From NCBI RefSeq assembly GCF_002902345.1, contig NZ_PPQB01000023.1, forward strand, positions 1-32,829: DNA of 32,829 nucleotides, written 5' to 3'. The notes under the pieces were generated by a model. It saw only the letters and a list, made by a program, of their open reading frames with translations, did no database searches and was not told where the DNA came from. A program made the position numbers and the translations under genes. The stretch comes from Staphylococcus arlettae. Lineage in GTDB: Bacteria > Bacillota > Bacilli > Staphylococcales > Staphylococcaceae. This document shows positions 15,978 through 24,601 of the stretch, piece after piece. Position 1 is the first letter of the stretch. Every line of letters starts with the position of its first letter.

Positions 15978-16676
15978 ATGTTATATCAACATGGAACATT
16001 AGGAACATTAATGGCAGGCATGTTGGAAGGCACTGCTACAATTAATTCTATTTTAGAGCATGGAGATTTGGGTATTGGTACCTTGTCTGGTTCAGACGGT
16101 GAAGTTATTATTTTAGATGGCACTGCCTATCATGCGAATGAATATAATGAATTTCGTACTTTAACAGGAACAGAACTGACACCATTTGCTACAGTTACAC
16201 CATTCAAACCTGATATACAATTCACAACACATATTATTACAGATGATGAGACGTTATTAGATGAAGTGCTAGCCAAGGTGGGCAGTAAAAACATCTTTAA
16301 TGCTGTTAAAATTACCGGTACTTTTGAAATTATGCATGTGCGCATGATGCCTCAACAACAACCTCCATACACTCGTTTAATTGAATCAGCTAAAGTACAA
16401 CCTGAATTTACCAAAGAACAAATTACTGGCACTATAGTTGGCTTTTATTCCCCTCAATTGTTCCACGGTATTGCAGCAAGTGGTTTTCATTTACATTTTA
16501 TTAATGATGATAAAACATTTGGTGGACATGTACTAAACTTTGAATTAAATAAGGGAACAATTGAAGTAAGTAAAATTGAAACATTAGAGCAACATTTCCC
16601 AGTAAATAATGAGGCTTTTTTGACAACAGATATTGATTACGCAAATATTGACGAAGATATTAGAGAAACAGAGTAA
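15978..16676 (+). CDS. budA: Alpha-acetolactate decarboxylase
   Basis: It converts 2-acetolactate to (R)-acetoin and CO2, diverting pyruvate into neutral products and sparing the cell from acid. The 232 residues match the family. The zinc site is visible as His171 and His173 (GFHLHF) and His184 (GGHVL). Further markers are HGDLGIGTL near residue 28 and RMMPQQQPPY near 122. ATG 15978 is chosen because AAGGAGGT sits 8 nt upstream; ATG 15972 would be too close. No acetolactate synthase gene (alsS/budB) is adjacent, so this looks like the stand-alone second copy known in some staphylococci. A terminator follows. Confidence 0.94.
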   Translation: MLYQHGTLGTLMAGMLEGTATINSILEHGDLGIGTLSGSDGEVIILDGTAYHANEYNEFRTLTGTELTPFATVTPFKPDIQFTTHIITDDETLLDEVLAKVGSKNIFNAVKITGTFEIMHVRMMPQQQPPYTRLIESAKVQPEFTKEQITGTIVGFYSPQLFHGIAASGFHLHFINDDKTFGGHVLNFELNKGTIEVSKIETLEQHFPVNNEAFLTTDIDYANIDEDIRETE

Positions 16677-16721
16677 CCCACTGTGAGGAGCGTACAATCA
16701 TAAATGTACTTAATGTTTTTT

Positions 16722-16752
16722 AGACGCTTAGATAAACTAGGTGTCTTTTTTT
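16722..16752 (+). terminator. budA terminator
   Basis: The stem AGACGCTTAG pairs with CTAGGTGTCT (with G:U pairs) and is followed by T7. Confidence 0.78.
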
Positions 16753-16965
16753 GTTGAATCTATATCTAAAAAAATAAAGTTAAAAGTGATAGAATTAATA
16801 ACGTGACTGAATTAAAATAATTGCTAATTCCTGTGAATTTGAAACATGATAAGACATAATACTTCTGTATAATAGCAATTAATTAAATGAATGTGTAACT
16901 CTCAAAGCGCAATATACTTAAACGTAATTTATGTAAAAACAAAATAATATAGGAGATGAAAGACA

Positions 16966-18885
16966 TTGTTGAATTACTTACAATCGCTGATGCGCTTTAA
17001 TACCATGAAAATTGATATTGGCAAAGGCTTACGCCAAGCTATATTAATGTTTATTCCATTAATGATTGGTTATCTAGTAGATTATTTTTCCATTGGTTTA
17101 CTGATAGCTACAGGTACCTTAGCGCATATTTATGTATTTGGTGGCTCAGTTCGATCTAAGTTACGAATTGTCCTATTAACAACCTGTGGACTTTCTATAG
17201 CTATGGTTCTAGGTTCGTTAACGGTCAATCAACCATTGATTTTTGGAGGATTATTATTAGCTGTTACTGTTATTCCATATTACATTTTCAGTGCGCTCAA
17301 TATTCCAGGGCCATCTTCTACTTTCTTTATCGTTGCATTTAGCTTGCCGATTAATTTACCTTATGCGCCGGAAGAAGCCTTAACAAGAGGGGTAGCCATG
17401 TTTATCGGGGGCTTGTTAGCTACGGTTGTTGTAGTTATTACTATTATACTAACTAAAGAATCTGCTGAATCGACTGCAATAAAAAGCGACTATAAAATGA
17501 TAAAGACATTAATTCATAGTTTTAATGATCGTGATGCATTTGGAACAGTTTCACCGAAAGCAGTTGTATCATTTCGCTATACCGACAATCAGCTCATAAC
17601 AGCGAGTGGTAAAAAGTCAAAAGAATCGTCAAAATTTCAGCGTATCTTATTGTTGCACACGTTAGCACAAGGTATTTACTCTGAATTACTAGAACTTAAT
17701 GGTAAAGATAGCCGTCCTTTACCTAATGAAATTAAAGAAATGGCAGATTATATTATTGATATGGTGTTATCTGATGGTAAAACGGATGCTAAGTGGTCCA
17801 AAGAAATTGCAGTAGCTTCAGAATACCAAAACCTTGTTGACTACATATTTAAAGTTGACGAAATCATAAATGCTAATGCTGATCGTGTAGAGCATGAAGT
17901 AGATATACGCGTTTCTATCTATGGGCAACGTATAATTGAAAATTTAACTTTAGATTCTTATGTTTTCCGAAATACATTACGCTATACAATTATTATGGCG
18001 ATAGCCGTATTTGTAGCATTAATGTTTGATTTTGATAAAGCTTACTGGATTCCATTAAGTGCACACACAGTTCTGATCGGTGCCACAACAGTACATAGTT
18101 TTGAACGTGCAGGCTCAAGAAGTATTGGTACAATTATTGGTGTGTTAATACTATCATTAATTCTATTAAGTACACCGCCTATCCCTGTCGCTATCATCTT
18201 ATTGACATTAGCTGCTGGGGTAACTGAAATTTTCGTAGGCGCTAACTATTCTTTCGCAGTTATTTTTATAACAATTCAAGTTATCTTATTAAATGGACTA
18301 GCATCCAACCATTTGACCATTTTAATTGCTTTACCACGTATTATCGATGTCATTGTAGGTGTGGTAATAGCAGTCATTGGTTTGTTAATCTTAGGTCGCA
18401 AAACAGCGTCATCTATGTTACCTGAAACCATTGCTGATGTTGTCAGAGATGAAGCAAAAGTGTTTCACTATTTATTTTCCGAAAATGGCTATCATTCTGT
18501 GAAGCAAGATAAAAAGGAAATGGTATTACTCAGTGTGAAATTAAATAATATGATTCAAGTGTATAATAGTGCAAATGGAGAAGTTGCTACTAATAAAAAA
18601 CGCGTACGTTATCATTATCCAAGTATATATGCTTTAGAAGAGATTAGTTTTATGCTAAAAAGAGCATTAAATAATGCCCAAAGAGAACATATAGATGATC
18701 TGAAAATGGGGAAATACCTAGTGATTTTTGAAAATATTGCAAAGCATTTTGAAACAGGTAAGCATATTGAAAAGCAACATTTACCAGAATTACCGCAGTA
18801 TGTTTATATACAAACAGCATTAAACAATATTCAAAATAATTGTGCAGAATCACGGGAATCCATTTCCTCAATCGAAACTAAATAA
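16966..18885 (+). CDS. FUSC-family (aromatic-acid-exporter-like) membrane protein
   Basis: This 639-residue protein has two hydrophobic bundles, about residues 22-162 and 338-465, separated and followed by soluble helical regions. That is the duplicated layout of FUSC/YccS/AaeB-type proteins. The second bundle begins LRYTIIMAIAVFVALMFDFDKAYWIPLSAHTVLIG and contains GTIIGVLILS, both family landmarks. The start is TTG, supported by AGGAGATG about 9 nt upstream; the first ATG lies eight codons in and has no Shine-Dalgarno. Relatives export aromatic acids or affect membrane stress, but the substrate here is unknown. It forms a single unit ending at the terminator at 18898. Confidence 0.8.
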   Translation: MLNYLQSLMRFNTMKIDIGKGLRQAILMFIPLMIGYLVDYFSIGLLIATGTLAHIYVFGGSVRSKLRIVLLTTCGLSIAMVLGSLTVNQPLIFGGLLLAVTVIPYYIFSALNIPGPSSTFFIVAFSLPINLPYAPEEALTRGVAMFIGGLLATVVVVITIILTKESAESTAIKSDYKMIKTLIHSFNDRDAFGTVSPKAVVSFRYTDNQLITASGKKSKESSKFQRILLLHTLAQGIYSELLELNGKDSRPLPNEIKEMADYIIDMVLSDGKTDAKWSKEIAVASEYQNLVDYIFKVDEIINANADRVEHEVDIRVSIYGQRIIENLTLDSYVFRNTLRYTIIMAIAVFVALMFDFDKAYWIPLSAHTVLIGATTVHSFERAGSRSIGTIIGVLILSLILLSTPPIPVAIILLTLAAGVTEIFVGANYSFAVIFITIQVILLNGLASNHLTILIALPRIIDVIVGVVIAVIGLLILGRKTASSMLPETIADVVRDEAKVFHYLFSENGYHSVKQDKKEMVLLSVKLNNMIQVYNSANGEVATNKKRVRYHYPSIYALEEISFMLKRALNNAQREHIDDLKMGKYLVIFENIAKHFETGKHIEKQHLPELPQYVYIQTALNNIQNNCAESRESISSIETK

Positions 18886-18897
18886 ACTAAAAAGTGG

Positions 18898-18932
18898 AAC
18901 AGAACTATGTAAATGTCATGGTTCTGTTTTTT
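18898..18932 (+). terminator. Terminator after the FUSC gene
   Basis: AACAGAACTATG pairs with CATGGTTCTGTT (one G:U) around a 7-nt loop, followed by T4 or more. Confidence 0.85.
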
Positions 18933-19009
18933 ACTGCTGATATTTTACACAATGTTTAGTATTAACATTCAGTGGTAAATCAAAAGTAATGAATGGTGGT
19001 GGAGATTCA

Positions 19010-19426
19010 ATGCCATGGACGGTGAATGATTATCCACAAAGTTGGAAAAATTTTGAGACATTGAAACGACAAAAAGCGATTGATATTGGTAATGCAATGT
19101 TAAAGAATGGTTTTGATGAAGAAAAGGCTATCCCCATAGCCACTAAACAAGCTGAACAATGGTATGACAATGCAACGCAACAAGACTTAGAAAAGTTAAA
19201 ACATCACAATATTACTATTCATCAACAAGATGAATCAGCAAATCCAGATTTAAATAAGCGCGATGTCCACGTATATTACGAAGATCAAAGCTGGAAAATT
19301 AAAACGGATTGTGCCACAAAAGCATCAAATAGTTTTGCTAAAAAAGAAGATGCATTAAAGCGTGCACGAAATATAGCTGCTAATCGTAATACTGAAGTTA
19401 TTGAACATACAAAAACAACTAATTAA
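19010..19426 (+). CDS. DUF2188 domain protein
   Basis: A small soluble protein of 138 residues. The N-terminal part MPWTVNDYPQSWKNFETLKR followed by AIDIGNAMLKNGFDEEKAIPIATKQAEQWY is a ChaB-like helical segment often found in such proteins. The C-terminal part (HVYYEDQSWKIKTDCATKASNSFAKKEDALKRARNIAANRNTEVIEH) is a typical DUF2188 domain. The start at 19010 is set by GGTGGAG 6 nt upstream and by the conserved MPWT; an upstream ATG at 18989 would place this Shine-Dalgarno inside the gene. The function is unknown. In other bacteria such proteins appear in general-stress sets, but I see no sigma-B promoter here. Confidence 0.8.
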   Translation: MPWTVNDYPQSWKNFETLKRQKAIDIGNAMLKNGFDEEKAIPIATKQAEQWYDNATQQDLEKLKHHNITIHQQDESANPDLNKRDVHVYYEDQSWKIKTDCATKASNSFAKKEDALKRARNIAANRNTEVIEHTKTTN

Positions 19427-19430
19427 CCTC

Positions 19431-19465
19431 AGCGTTCTGAAAGGATAGTAAACTTTCGAACGCTT
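19431..19465 (+). terminator. Possible weak terminator
   Basis: AGCGTTC-TGAAAG pairs with CTTTC-GAACGCT. The T tract is poor (TTCAT), so termination may be partial. Confidence 0.45.
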
Positions 19466-19622
19466 TCATAATGCCAACGCACAGTATAAAATTTACATCG
19501 ACTCCCTTATAAAAAGTTCAAGTAACTTTAAATTTCCAATAATATAAGTTCGATATATTTCTGTATTGCAATAAAATTCGTTATAATAAAATTCAAGAAG
19601 AAATTAACTGGAGGATCTAAAG

Positions 19623-20321
19623 ATGTATGTAGAACGTAAGCCTTCCAATTATTTAGAAGATTTGAGAAATGAATTTAAAGATAGTTTTAGTACATTTGAA
19701 AATTCTGATGAAGCATTTTCGGTCTTAATTGAGTTCATGAATATTGAAAATATATATAGCGCTGCTGTCAAAAAAATAAGTACAAAGTTAGATATACTCG
19801 ATGATAATTTTCAGCAAATGCATAAACATAATCCAATACATCATTTAGAAAAGCGTGTTAAAGAACTGGGAAGTATTATCTCAAAATTACAACGGAAAGG
19901 TTTACCAATTTCTGTAGAGTCTGCTAACGAGCACTTACAAGATATCGCTGGTGTCCGTGTTATATGTAACTATATTGAAGATATTTATGCTATTGAAAAA
20001 TTACTATTAAAGCAACCTGACATAGAATTATTAAAGCGAAAAGATTATATTGAATATCCTAAAAGTAATGGGTATCGTAGTTTACACATTGTAGTATCTA
20101 TACCGGTCTACCTTACCGAAGAAGTTCAATATGTAGCCGTTGAAATTCAAATTCGTTCTATTGGAATGGACATGTGGGCAAGTTTAGAACATAAAATACG
20201 TTATAAAAATGAAGAAAATACTGAACATTACCGTAGTATTTTACGTCAATGCGCCACAGATATTACATCAGTAGAGCACAAGATGCAAGATATCCATTCT
20301 GAAGTATTTAATAATAAATAA
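19623..20321 (+). CDS. relP: Small alarmone synthetase RelP
   Basis: This single-domain (p)ppGpp synthetase transfers pyrophosphate from ATP to GDP or GTP, producing the stringent alarmone without amino acid starvation. The N-terminal [15 protein letters not shown] and [13 protein letters not shown] resemble S. aureus RelP rather than RelQ. RelA/SpoT synthetase motifs are present: [28 protein letters not shown] and [23 protein letters not shown]. It lacks hydrolase and TGS/ACT domains, as expected at 232 residues. GGAGG lies 7-8 nt before the ATG. In S. aureus, relP responds to cell-wall stress through VraSR; I did not identify such a site here. Its position beside the gnt genes matches what I recall of S. 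aureus gene order. Confidence 0.92.
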   Translation: MYVERKPSNYLEDLRNEFKDSFSTFENSDEAFSVLIEFMNIENIYSAAVKKISTKLDILDDNFQQMHKHNPIHHLEKRVKELGSIISKLQRKGLPISVESANEHLQDIAGVRVICNYIEDIYAIEKLLLKQPDIELLKRKDYIEYPKSNGYRSLHIVVSIPVYLTEEVQYVAVEIQIRSIGMDMWASLEHKIRYKNEENTEHYRSILRQCATDITSVEHKMQDIHSEVFNNK

Positions 20322-20333
20322 TAGCTTAACCTA

Positions 20334-20376
20334 AAAAGAGCTTGGAACATTAATTTCGTTCCAAGCTCTTTTTTTA
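20334..20376 (+). terminator. relP terminator
   Basis: The stem AAAAGAGCTTGGAAC pairs with GTTCCAAGCTCTTTT, with a short loop and T-rich tail. Confidence 0.9.
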
Positions 20377-20478
20377 ATTGTAAAATCTTTCAAGTTGTAA
20401 AAATTTAATACCTCCCTAAAGTAGTGTTATCACGCAGTTGAATCCACTTTTAATACTAGTCTATAAAATGAAAATTGC

Positions 20479-20492
20479 TGGAAGCGTTTGCA
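20479..20492. promoter_or_regulatory. cre site of the gnt operon
   Basis: TGGAAGCGTTTGCA matches the cre consensus except for G at position 3. It overlaps the -35 box, so CcpA binding should block RNA polymerase. Confidence 0.75.
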
Positions 20493-20516
20493 ATTTAGTA
20501 AAAAATATACTAATAT
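20488..20516 (+). promoter_or_regulatory. gntRK promoter
   Basis: TTGCAA (20488-20493) and TAATAT (20511-20516) are 17 bp apart. The -35 overlaps cre and the -10 overlaps the GntR operator. Confidence 0.7.
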
Positions 20517-20534
20517 ACTTGTATACAAGTATAT
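20513..20534. promoter_or_regulatory. GntR operator
   Basis: A 22-bp perfect palindrome whose inner 18 bp, ATACTTGTATACAAGTAT, is identical to the known Bacillus subtilis gluconate operator. It covers the -10 box and start point. Gluconate should release the repressor. Confidence 0.92.
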
Positions 20535-20559
20535 CGGTGTGAAGCGGAGGTGCTATAAA

Positions 20560-21240
20560 ATGGAATTTGAATATCCTGAACAATGGTTAGAAGGTCTATC
20601 TAAAGGTGAAATGATTGCTGCTGAACTTAGATTAGGTATTGTTAAAGGGTCGATTAGTCCGGATACACTATTAACGGAAAATCAAATAGCTAAAGCATAT
20701 AATGTGAGCCGATCACCTGTTAGAGATGCTTTTAAGTTGTTAAACCAAGACCAGCTGATACATTTAGAACGTATGGGAGCAGAGGTTTTACCGTTTGGAG
20801 AAAAAGAAAAAAAAGAGCTATATGATTTTCGAATTATGTTAGAATCTTTTGCTTTTTCACGCATAAAAGACCAAGAACATAGTCAAGTAGTAAAAGAGTT
20901 AAAAAAACAACTTGAAATGATGAAAGTAGCGGTAAAGTTTGAAGATGCGGAATCTTTTACAGAACATGATATTAAATTTCATGAAGTGACAATTTTAGCG
21001 TCAAAACACCAATACTTAAAAACATATTGGAATCATTTGAGGCCAGTTATGGAATCTCTCATATTATTATCCATGCGAGAAAGAATGAACGAAAACATTA
21101 AAGATTTTGAACGTATTCACCATAATCATGAAGTATTTATCGAAGCTGTAGAGCATAAAGATACTAATAAATTACGTCATGCATTTCATTTAAATTTTGA
21201 TGACGTCGGTGAAAATATAGAAAGTTTTTGGTTACGTTAA
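20560..21240 (+). CDS. gntR: Gluconate operon repressor GntR (FadR/FCD subfamily)
   Basis: This regulator of 226 residues has an N-terminal winged helix (LRLGIVKGSISPDTLLTE, then NQIAKAYNVSRSPVRDAFKLL) and a C-terminal all-helical FCD ligand domain. FCD metal or ligand positions are suggested by DFRIMLESFAF, FHEVTILAS and HHNHEVFIEAVE. It represses the operon until gluconate binds. CGGAGGTG lies 7 nt before ATG 20560. An in-frame start at 20488 would lie inside the promoter and is rejected. The operator directly upstream implies autorepression, and gntK follows after 33 bp. Confidence 0.93.
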   Translation: MEFEYPEQWLEGLSKGEMIAAELRLGIVKGSISPDTLLTENQIAKAYNVSRSPVRDAFKLLNQDQLIHLERMGAEVLPFGEKEKKELYDFRIMLESFAFSRIKDQEHSQVVKELKKQLEMMKVAVKFEDAESFTEHDIKFHEVTILASKHQYLKTYWNHLRPVMESLILLSMRERMNENIKDFERIHHNHEVFIEAVEHKDTNKLRHAFHLNFDDVGENIESFWLR

Positions 21241-21273
21241 TGAATTACCAGAATTGCTTAGGAGATGAACGAA

Positions 21274-22821
21274 ATGAAATATATGATAGGTGTCGATGTT
21301 GGAACAACAAGTACCAAATCAGTATTATATGACGAACATGGTCAATTTATTATGAAACACAATATTGGTTATCAGTTGCATACACCTAATGTCGATGTTT
21401 CAGAAGAAAATCCTGATGAACTATTTGATGCAGTGTTAATGACTGTTAAATACATTGTTAGAGAATCAGGAATAGCAAAAGATGATATCAAATTAATCTC
21501 TTTTAGTGCCCAAATGCATAGCTTGATTGCTATGGATGCACAACATAAACGACTTACTGAAAATTTAACATGGGCAGATAATAGAGCGAGTAAGTATGCG
21601 GATCTTATCAACCGAGAACACAATGGTTTCGATATTTATCAACGTACAGGTACACCGATTCATCCTATGTCCCCTTTATCAAAAATATTTTGGATGCAAC
21701 ATGAGCAACAAAATACATTTAAACAAACAGCGAAGTTTGTAGATATTAAAACGTATATTTTTTACCAATTATATGAACAATACGTCATTGACCAATCTAT
21801 GGCGTCAGCTACTGGGATGTTGAATTTAGACTCCTTACAATGGGATGAAGATGTATTAGCTTTATTAGGCATTACAACAACACAATTACCTGAGGTCGTT
21901 CCTACAACGCATATTATGAGAGGAATGAAGCATAGATATGCGACGTTAATGGGCATTAACCCGGATACGCCAGTAATCGTAGGTGCTAGCGACGGAGTAT
22001 TATCTAACTTAGGTGTCAATGCATATAAAAAAGGTGAAGTTGCCGTAACTATAGGTACATCAGGTGCTATTCGTACTGTTATTGATAAACCTAGAACAGA
22101 TTATAAAGGTAGAATATTTTGTTACGTCTTAACTGAAGACCATTATGTGATAGGTGGTCCTGTAAATAATGGCGGTGTAGTATTGCGATGGTTACGTGAT
22201 GAGCTACTGGCTAGTGAAGTTGAAACTGCTAAACGTTTAGGAGTTGACCCATACGACGTACTTACACGTATCGCTAGTAGAGTGAAACCAGGATCAGAGG
22301 GGTTAATTTTCCATCCTTATTTAGCTGGTGAACGTGCGCCATTGTGGAATGCAGATGCACGAGGTTCATTCTTTGGTTTAACCTTGTCACATCAAAAGGA
22401 ACATATGATTCGCGCTGCATTAGAAGGTGTACTTTATAATTTATACACTGTATATCTTGCATTAATTGAAGTTATGAATGAAACACCAAATACGATAAAA
22501 GCTACGGGTGGTTTTGCTAAAAGTAGTGTTTGGCGCCAAATGATGGCGGACATCTTTGATACTAAACTCAGTGTTCCTGAAAGTTATGAAAGCTCGTGCA
22601 TAGGTGCATGTGTGTTAGGTATGAAAGCATTAGGAGAAATTGAAGATTTTTCAATTATTGAAACAATGGTAGGCACAACAAATGAACATTTACCAGAACC
22701 AGAACAGGTTGAAGTCTACCAACAGCTAGTTTCTATCTTTATCAATTTAAGTCGCTCATTAGCACCGCATTATGAAGAAATTGCTGACTTCCAACGCAAA
22801 TATATGGAACATGCGGAATAA
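21274..22821 (+). CDS. gntK: Gluconokinase (FGGY family)
   Basis: It phosphorylates D-gluconate with ATP to 6-phosphogluconate, feeding the pentose phosphate pathway in the cytosol. It has 515 residues with the FGGY two-domain actin-like fold: the N-terminal phosphate loop IGVDVGTTSTKSVLYD, ADNRASKYAD, the catalytic aspartate region VGASDGVLSNLGV, and the C-terminal TGGFAKSSVWRQMMADIF. ATG 21274 is preferred because AGGAG sits 9 nt before it; the ATG at 21265 touches that Shine-Dalgarno. A hairpin and a cre separate it from gntP, so the permease may also be expressed separately. Confidence 0.95.
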   Translation: MKYMIGVDVGTTSTKSVLYDEHGQFIMKHNIGYQLHTPNVDVSEENPDELFDAVLMTVKYIVRESGIAKDDIKLISFSAQMHSLIAMDAQHKRLTENLTWADNRASKYADLINREHNGFDIYQRTGTPIHPMSPLSKIFWMQHEQQNTFKQTAKFVDIKTYIFYQLYEQYVIDQSMASATGMLNLDSLQWDEDVLALLGITTTQLPEVVPTTHIMRGMKHRYATLMGINPDTPVIVGASDGVLSNLGVNAYKKGEVAVTIGTSGAIRTVIDKPRTDYKGRIFCYVLTEDHYVIGGPVNNGGVVLRWLRDELLASEVETAKRLGVDPYDVLTRIASRVKPGSEGLIFHPYLAGERAPLWNADARGSFFGLTLSHQKEHMIRAALEGVLYNLYTVYLALIEVMNETPNTIKATGGFAKSSVWRQMMADIFDTKLSVPESYESSCIGACVLGMKALGEIEDFSIIETMVGTTNEHLPEPEQVEVYQQLVSIFINLSRSLAPHYEEIADFQRKYMEHAE

Positions 22822-22829
22822 ATAATATT

Positions 22830-22878
22830 GTTTACGCACGATGCTCTTTGCTATGTGAACACAAAGAGGTGCGTAAAC
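22830..22878 (+). terminator. Hairpin between gntK and gntP (attenuator or partial terminator)
   Basis: GTTTACGCAC...CTCTTTG pairs with CAAAGAG..GCGTAAAC, a long stem with an asymmetric bulge. The following ACTTTTAA is a weak T tract, so it may reduce rather than stop read-through, or stabilise the upstream message. Confidence 0.6.
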
Positions 22879-22907
22879 ACTTTTAATAGAGTTTGTTTGG
22901 GAGTTTA

Positions 22908-22921
22908 AGTAAGCGTTATCA
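22908..22921. promoter_or_regulatory. cre site upstream of gntP
   Basis: AGTAAGCGTTATCA matches the cre consensus at all but the first position. It lies 39 bp before the gntP start and after the intergenic hairpin, giving the permease its own catabolite control. Confidence 0.7.
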
Positions 22922-22959
22922 TAAGGCAGTTAAATCTATCCTTGAAAGGGGAAATAAAA

Positions 22960-24318
22960 ATGTTTGAAACAATTTGGCCTTTGGCTACAGTGGTAATCGG
23001 AATCGCTATCCTGTTAGCACTTATAATCTTGTTAAAATTAAATACTTTTATTGCATTAATCATTACATCAATTATTACAGCAATATTGTTAGGTATGCCA
23101 TTAGATAAAATAATCGAAACAATAGAAAATGGTATGGGAAGTACATTAGGCCATATTGCACTTATCTTTGGTTTAGGTGCGATATTAGGTAAGCTACTTG
23201 CTGATGGTGGCGGTGCAACGCGTATTGCTGACACATTAATTAATAAATTTGGTCAAAAGCATGTACAATGGGCTATGATCATTGCAGCATTTATTGTCGG
23301 CATTGCACTATTTTTCGAAGTAGGACTTGTCTTGTTAATTCCATTGGTATTTACTATTGCTAAACGTGCGCAAGTTTCACAATTAAAACTTGGTTTACCT
23401 ATGGTTACTGCTTTATCAGTAACACATGGATTTTTACCACCTCATCCAGGACCAGTGGTAATTGCTAAAGAATTAGAAGCTAATTTGGGACATGTATTAC
23501 TTTACGGAATTATTATTGCTATACCAGTAACATTAATTGCTGGTCCATTCTTTAATAAAATTGCTCAAAAAATTACTCCGACAGCTTATACAAGAGAAGG
23601 GGATATTTCAGCTTTAGGTGCACAACAAGATTTTAAAGATAGTGAAATGCCAAGTTTTGGTGTGAGTTTAATTACAGCTATTTTACCTGTAATCTTAATG
23701 TTGATATCTACAATTGTACAACTGATTACAGGTAATGAAGAAGCCACTAATGGTTTTGAATCTGTTGTTTACTTTATAGGTACAGCAGGAACTGCAATGT
23801 TAATTGCAGTAGTCTTTGCAATCTTTTCTATGGGCGTTAAACAAGGGCGAAAAAACTCAGAAATTATGGATTCTGTGTCAAATGCAATTTATCCCATCGG
23901 TATGATGCTTTTAATTATTGGTGGTGGCGGTACATTCAAACAAGTACTCATTGACGGAGGAGTCGGTGATACAATTGCTACGTTATTTGAAGGTACTGAA
24001 ATGTCTCCGATACTATTAGCGTGGATTGTTGCTTCTGTGTTAAGAATTGCATTAGGTTCAGCAACGGTTGCTGCGATTTCAACTACAGGTATCGTATTAC
24101 CACTATTACAACATTCAGATGTAAATGTTGCACTCGTAGTATTAGCTATCGGTGCGGGTAGTGTAATCTTGTCTCATGTGAATGATGCAGGATTTTGGAT
24201 GTTTAAAGAATACTTTGGATTAACAGTAAAAGAAACGTTTTTAACATGGTCATTATTAGAAACGATTATTTCAGTTTCAGGTATTATCTTTATCTTATTC
24301 CTAAGTTTATTTGTATAA
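22960..24318 (+). CDS. gntP: Gluconate permease GntP
   Basis: This member of the GntP family of proton-linked importers takes up D-gluconate. It has 452 residues and about 12-14 membrane segments. Typical sequences are GLGAILGKLLADGGGATRIADTLINKFG (about 66-93), FFEVGLVLLIPL, GFLPPHPGPV (about 165) and the C-terminal SHVNDAGFWMFKEYFGLTV. AAAGGGGA 7 nt before ATG 22960 fixes the start; the in-frame TTG at 22942 lies before it. It ends the gluconate cluster and is followed by two hairpins. Confidence 0.95.
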   Translation: MFETIWPLATVVIGIAILLALIILLKLNTFIALIITSIITAILLGMPLDKIIETIENGMGSTLGHIALIFGLGAILGKLLADGGGATRIADTLINKFGQKHVQWAMIIAAFIVGIALFFEVGLVLLIPLVFTIAKRAQVSQLKLGLPMVTALSVTHGFLPPHPGPVVIAKELEANLGHVLLYGIIIAIPVTLIAGPFFNKIAQKITPTAYTREGDISALGAQQDFKDSEMPSFGVSLITAILPVILMLISTIVQLITGNEEATNGFESVVYFIGTAGTAMLIAVVFAIFSMGVKQGRKNSEIMDSVSNAIYPIGMMLLIIGGGGTFKQVLIDGGVGDTIATLFEGTEMSPILLAWIVASVLRIALGSATVAAISTTGIVLPLLQHSDVNVALVVLAIGAGSVILSHVNDAGFWMFKEYFGLTVKETFLTWSLLETIISVSGIIFILFLSLFV

Positions 24319-24400
24319 ATATCTTATTTGTTTAATAATATACATTTTAATGAATAGCTTTTATCTTTTATATTGCTGTAACAAACAATATAATAGTAAA

Positions 24401-24439
24401 ATAGATACATGCCATATATTAAGTATGGTATGTATCTAT
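24401..24439. terminator. Long hairpin downstream of gntP
   Basis: A 16-bp stem (ATAGATACATGCCATA with TATGGTATGTATCTAT, one G:U) around a 7-nt loop. It has no good T tract, so it may act as a 3' stabiliser with the real terminator downstream. Confidence 0.55.
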
Positions 24440-24483
24440 TAGTCTAATTTATAGTGTGATTATTCAATGTAATAAACACTCAG

Positions 24484-24514
24484 AACGCTAACAATTTAAC
24501 TGTTAGCGTTTTTT
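24484..24514 (+). terminator. Terminator before the YkvI-like gene
   Basis: AACGCTAACA pairs perfectly with TGTTAGCGTT around a 7-nt loop and is followed by T4G T3. Confidence 0.85.
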
Positions 24515-24601
24515 GTTTGTATATATTATGTTACTTAAATAGTAATAATTGATAAATTTAACAATTAAGTTATAGTAAGTTATAAGGGGAGGTTTATACA
24601 T

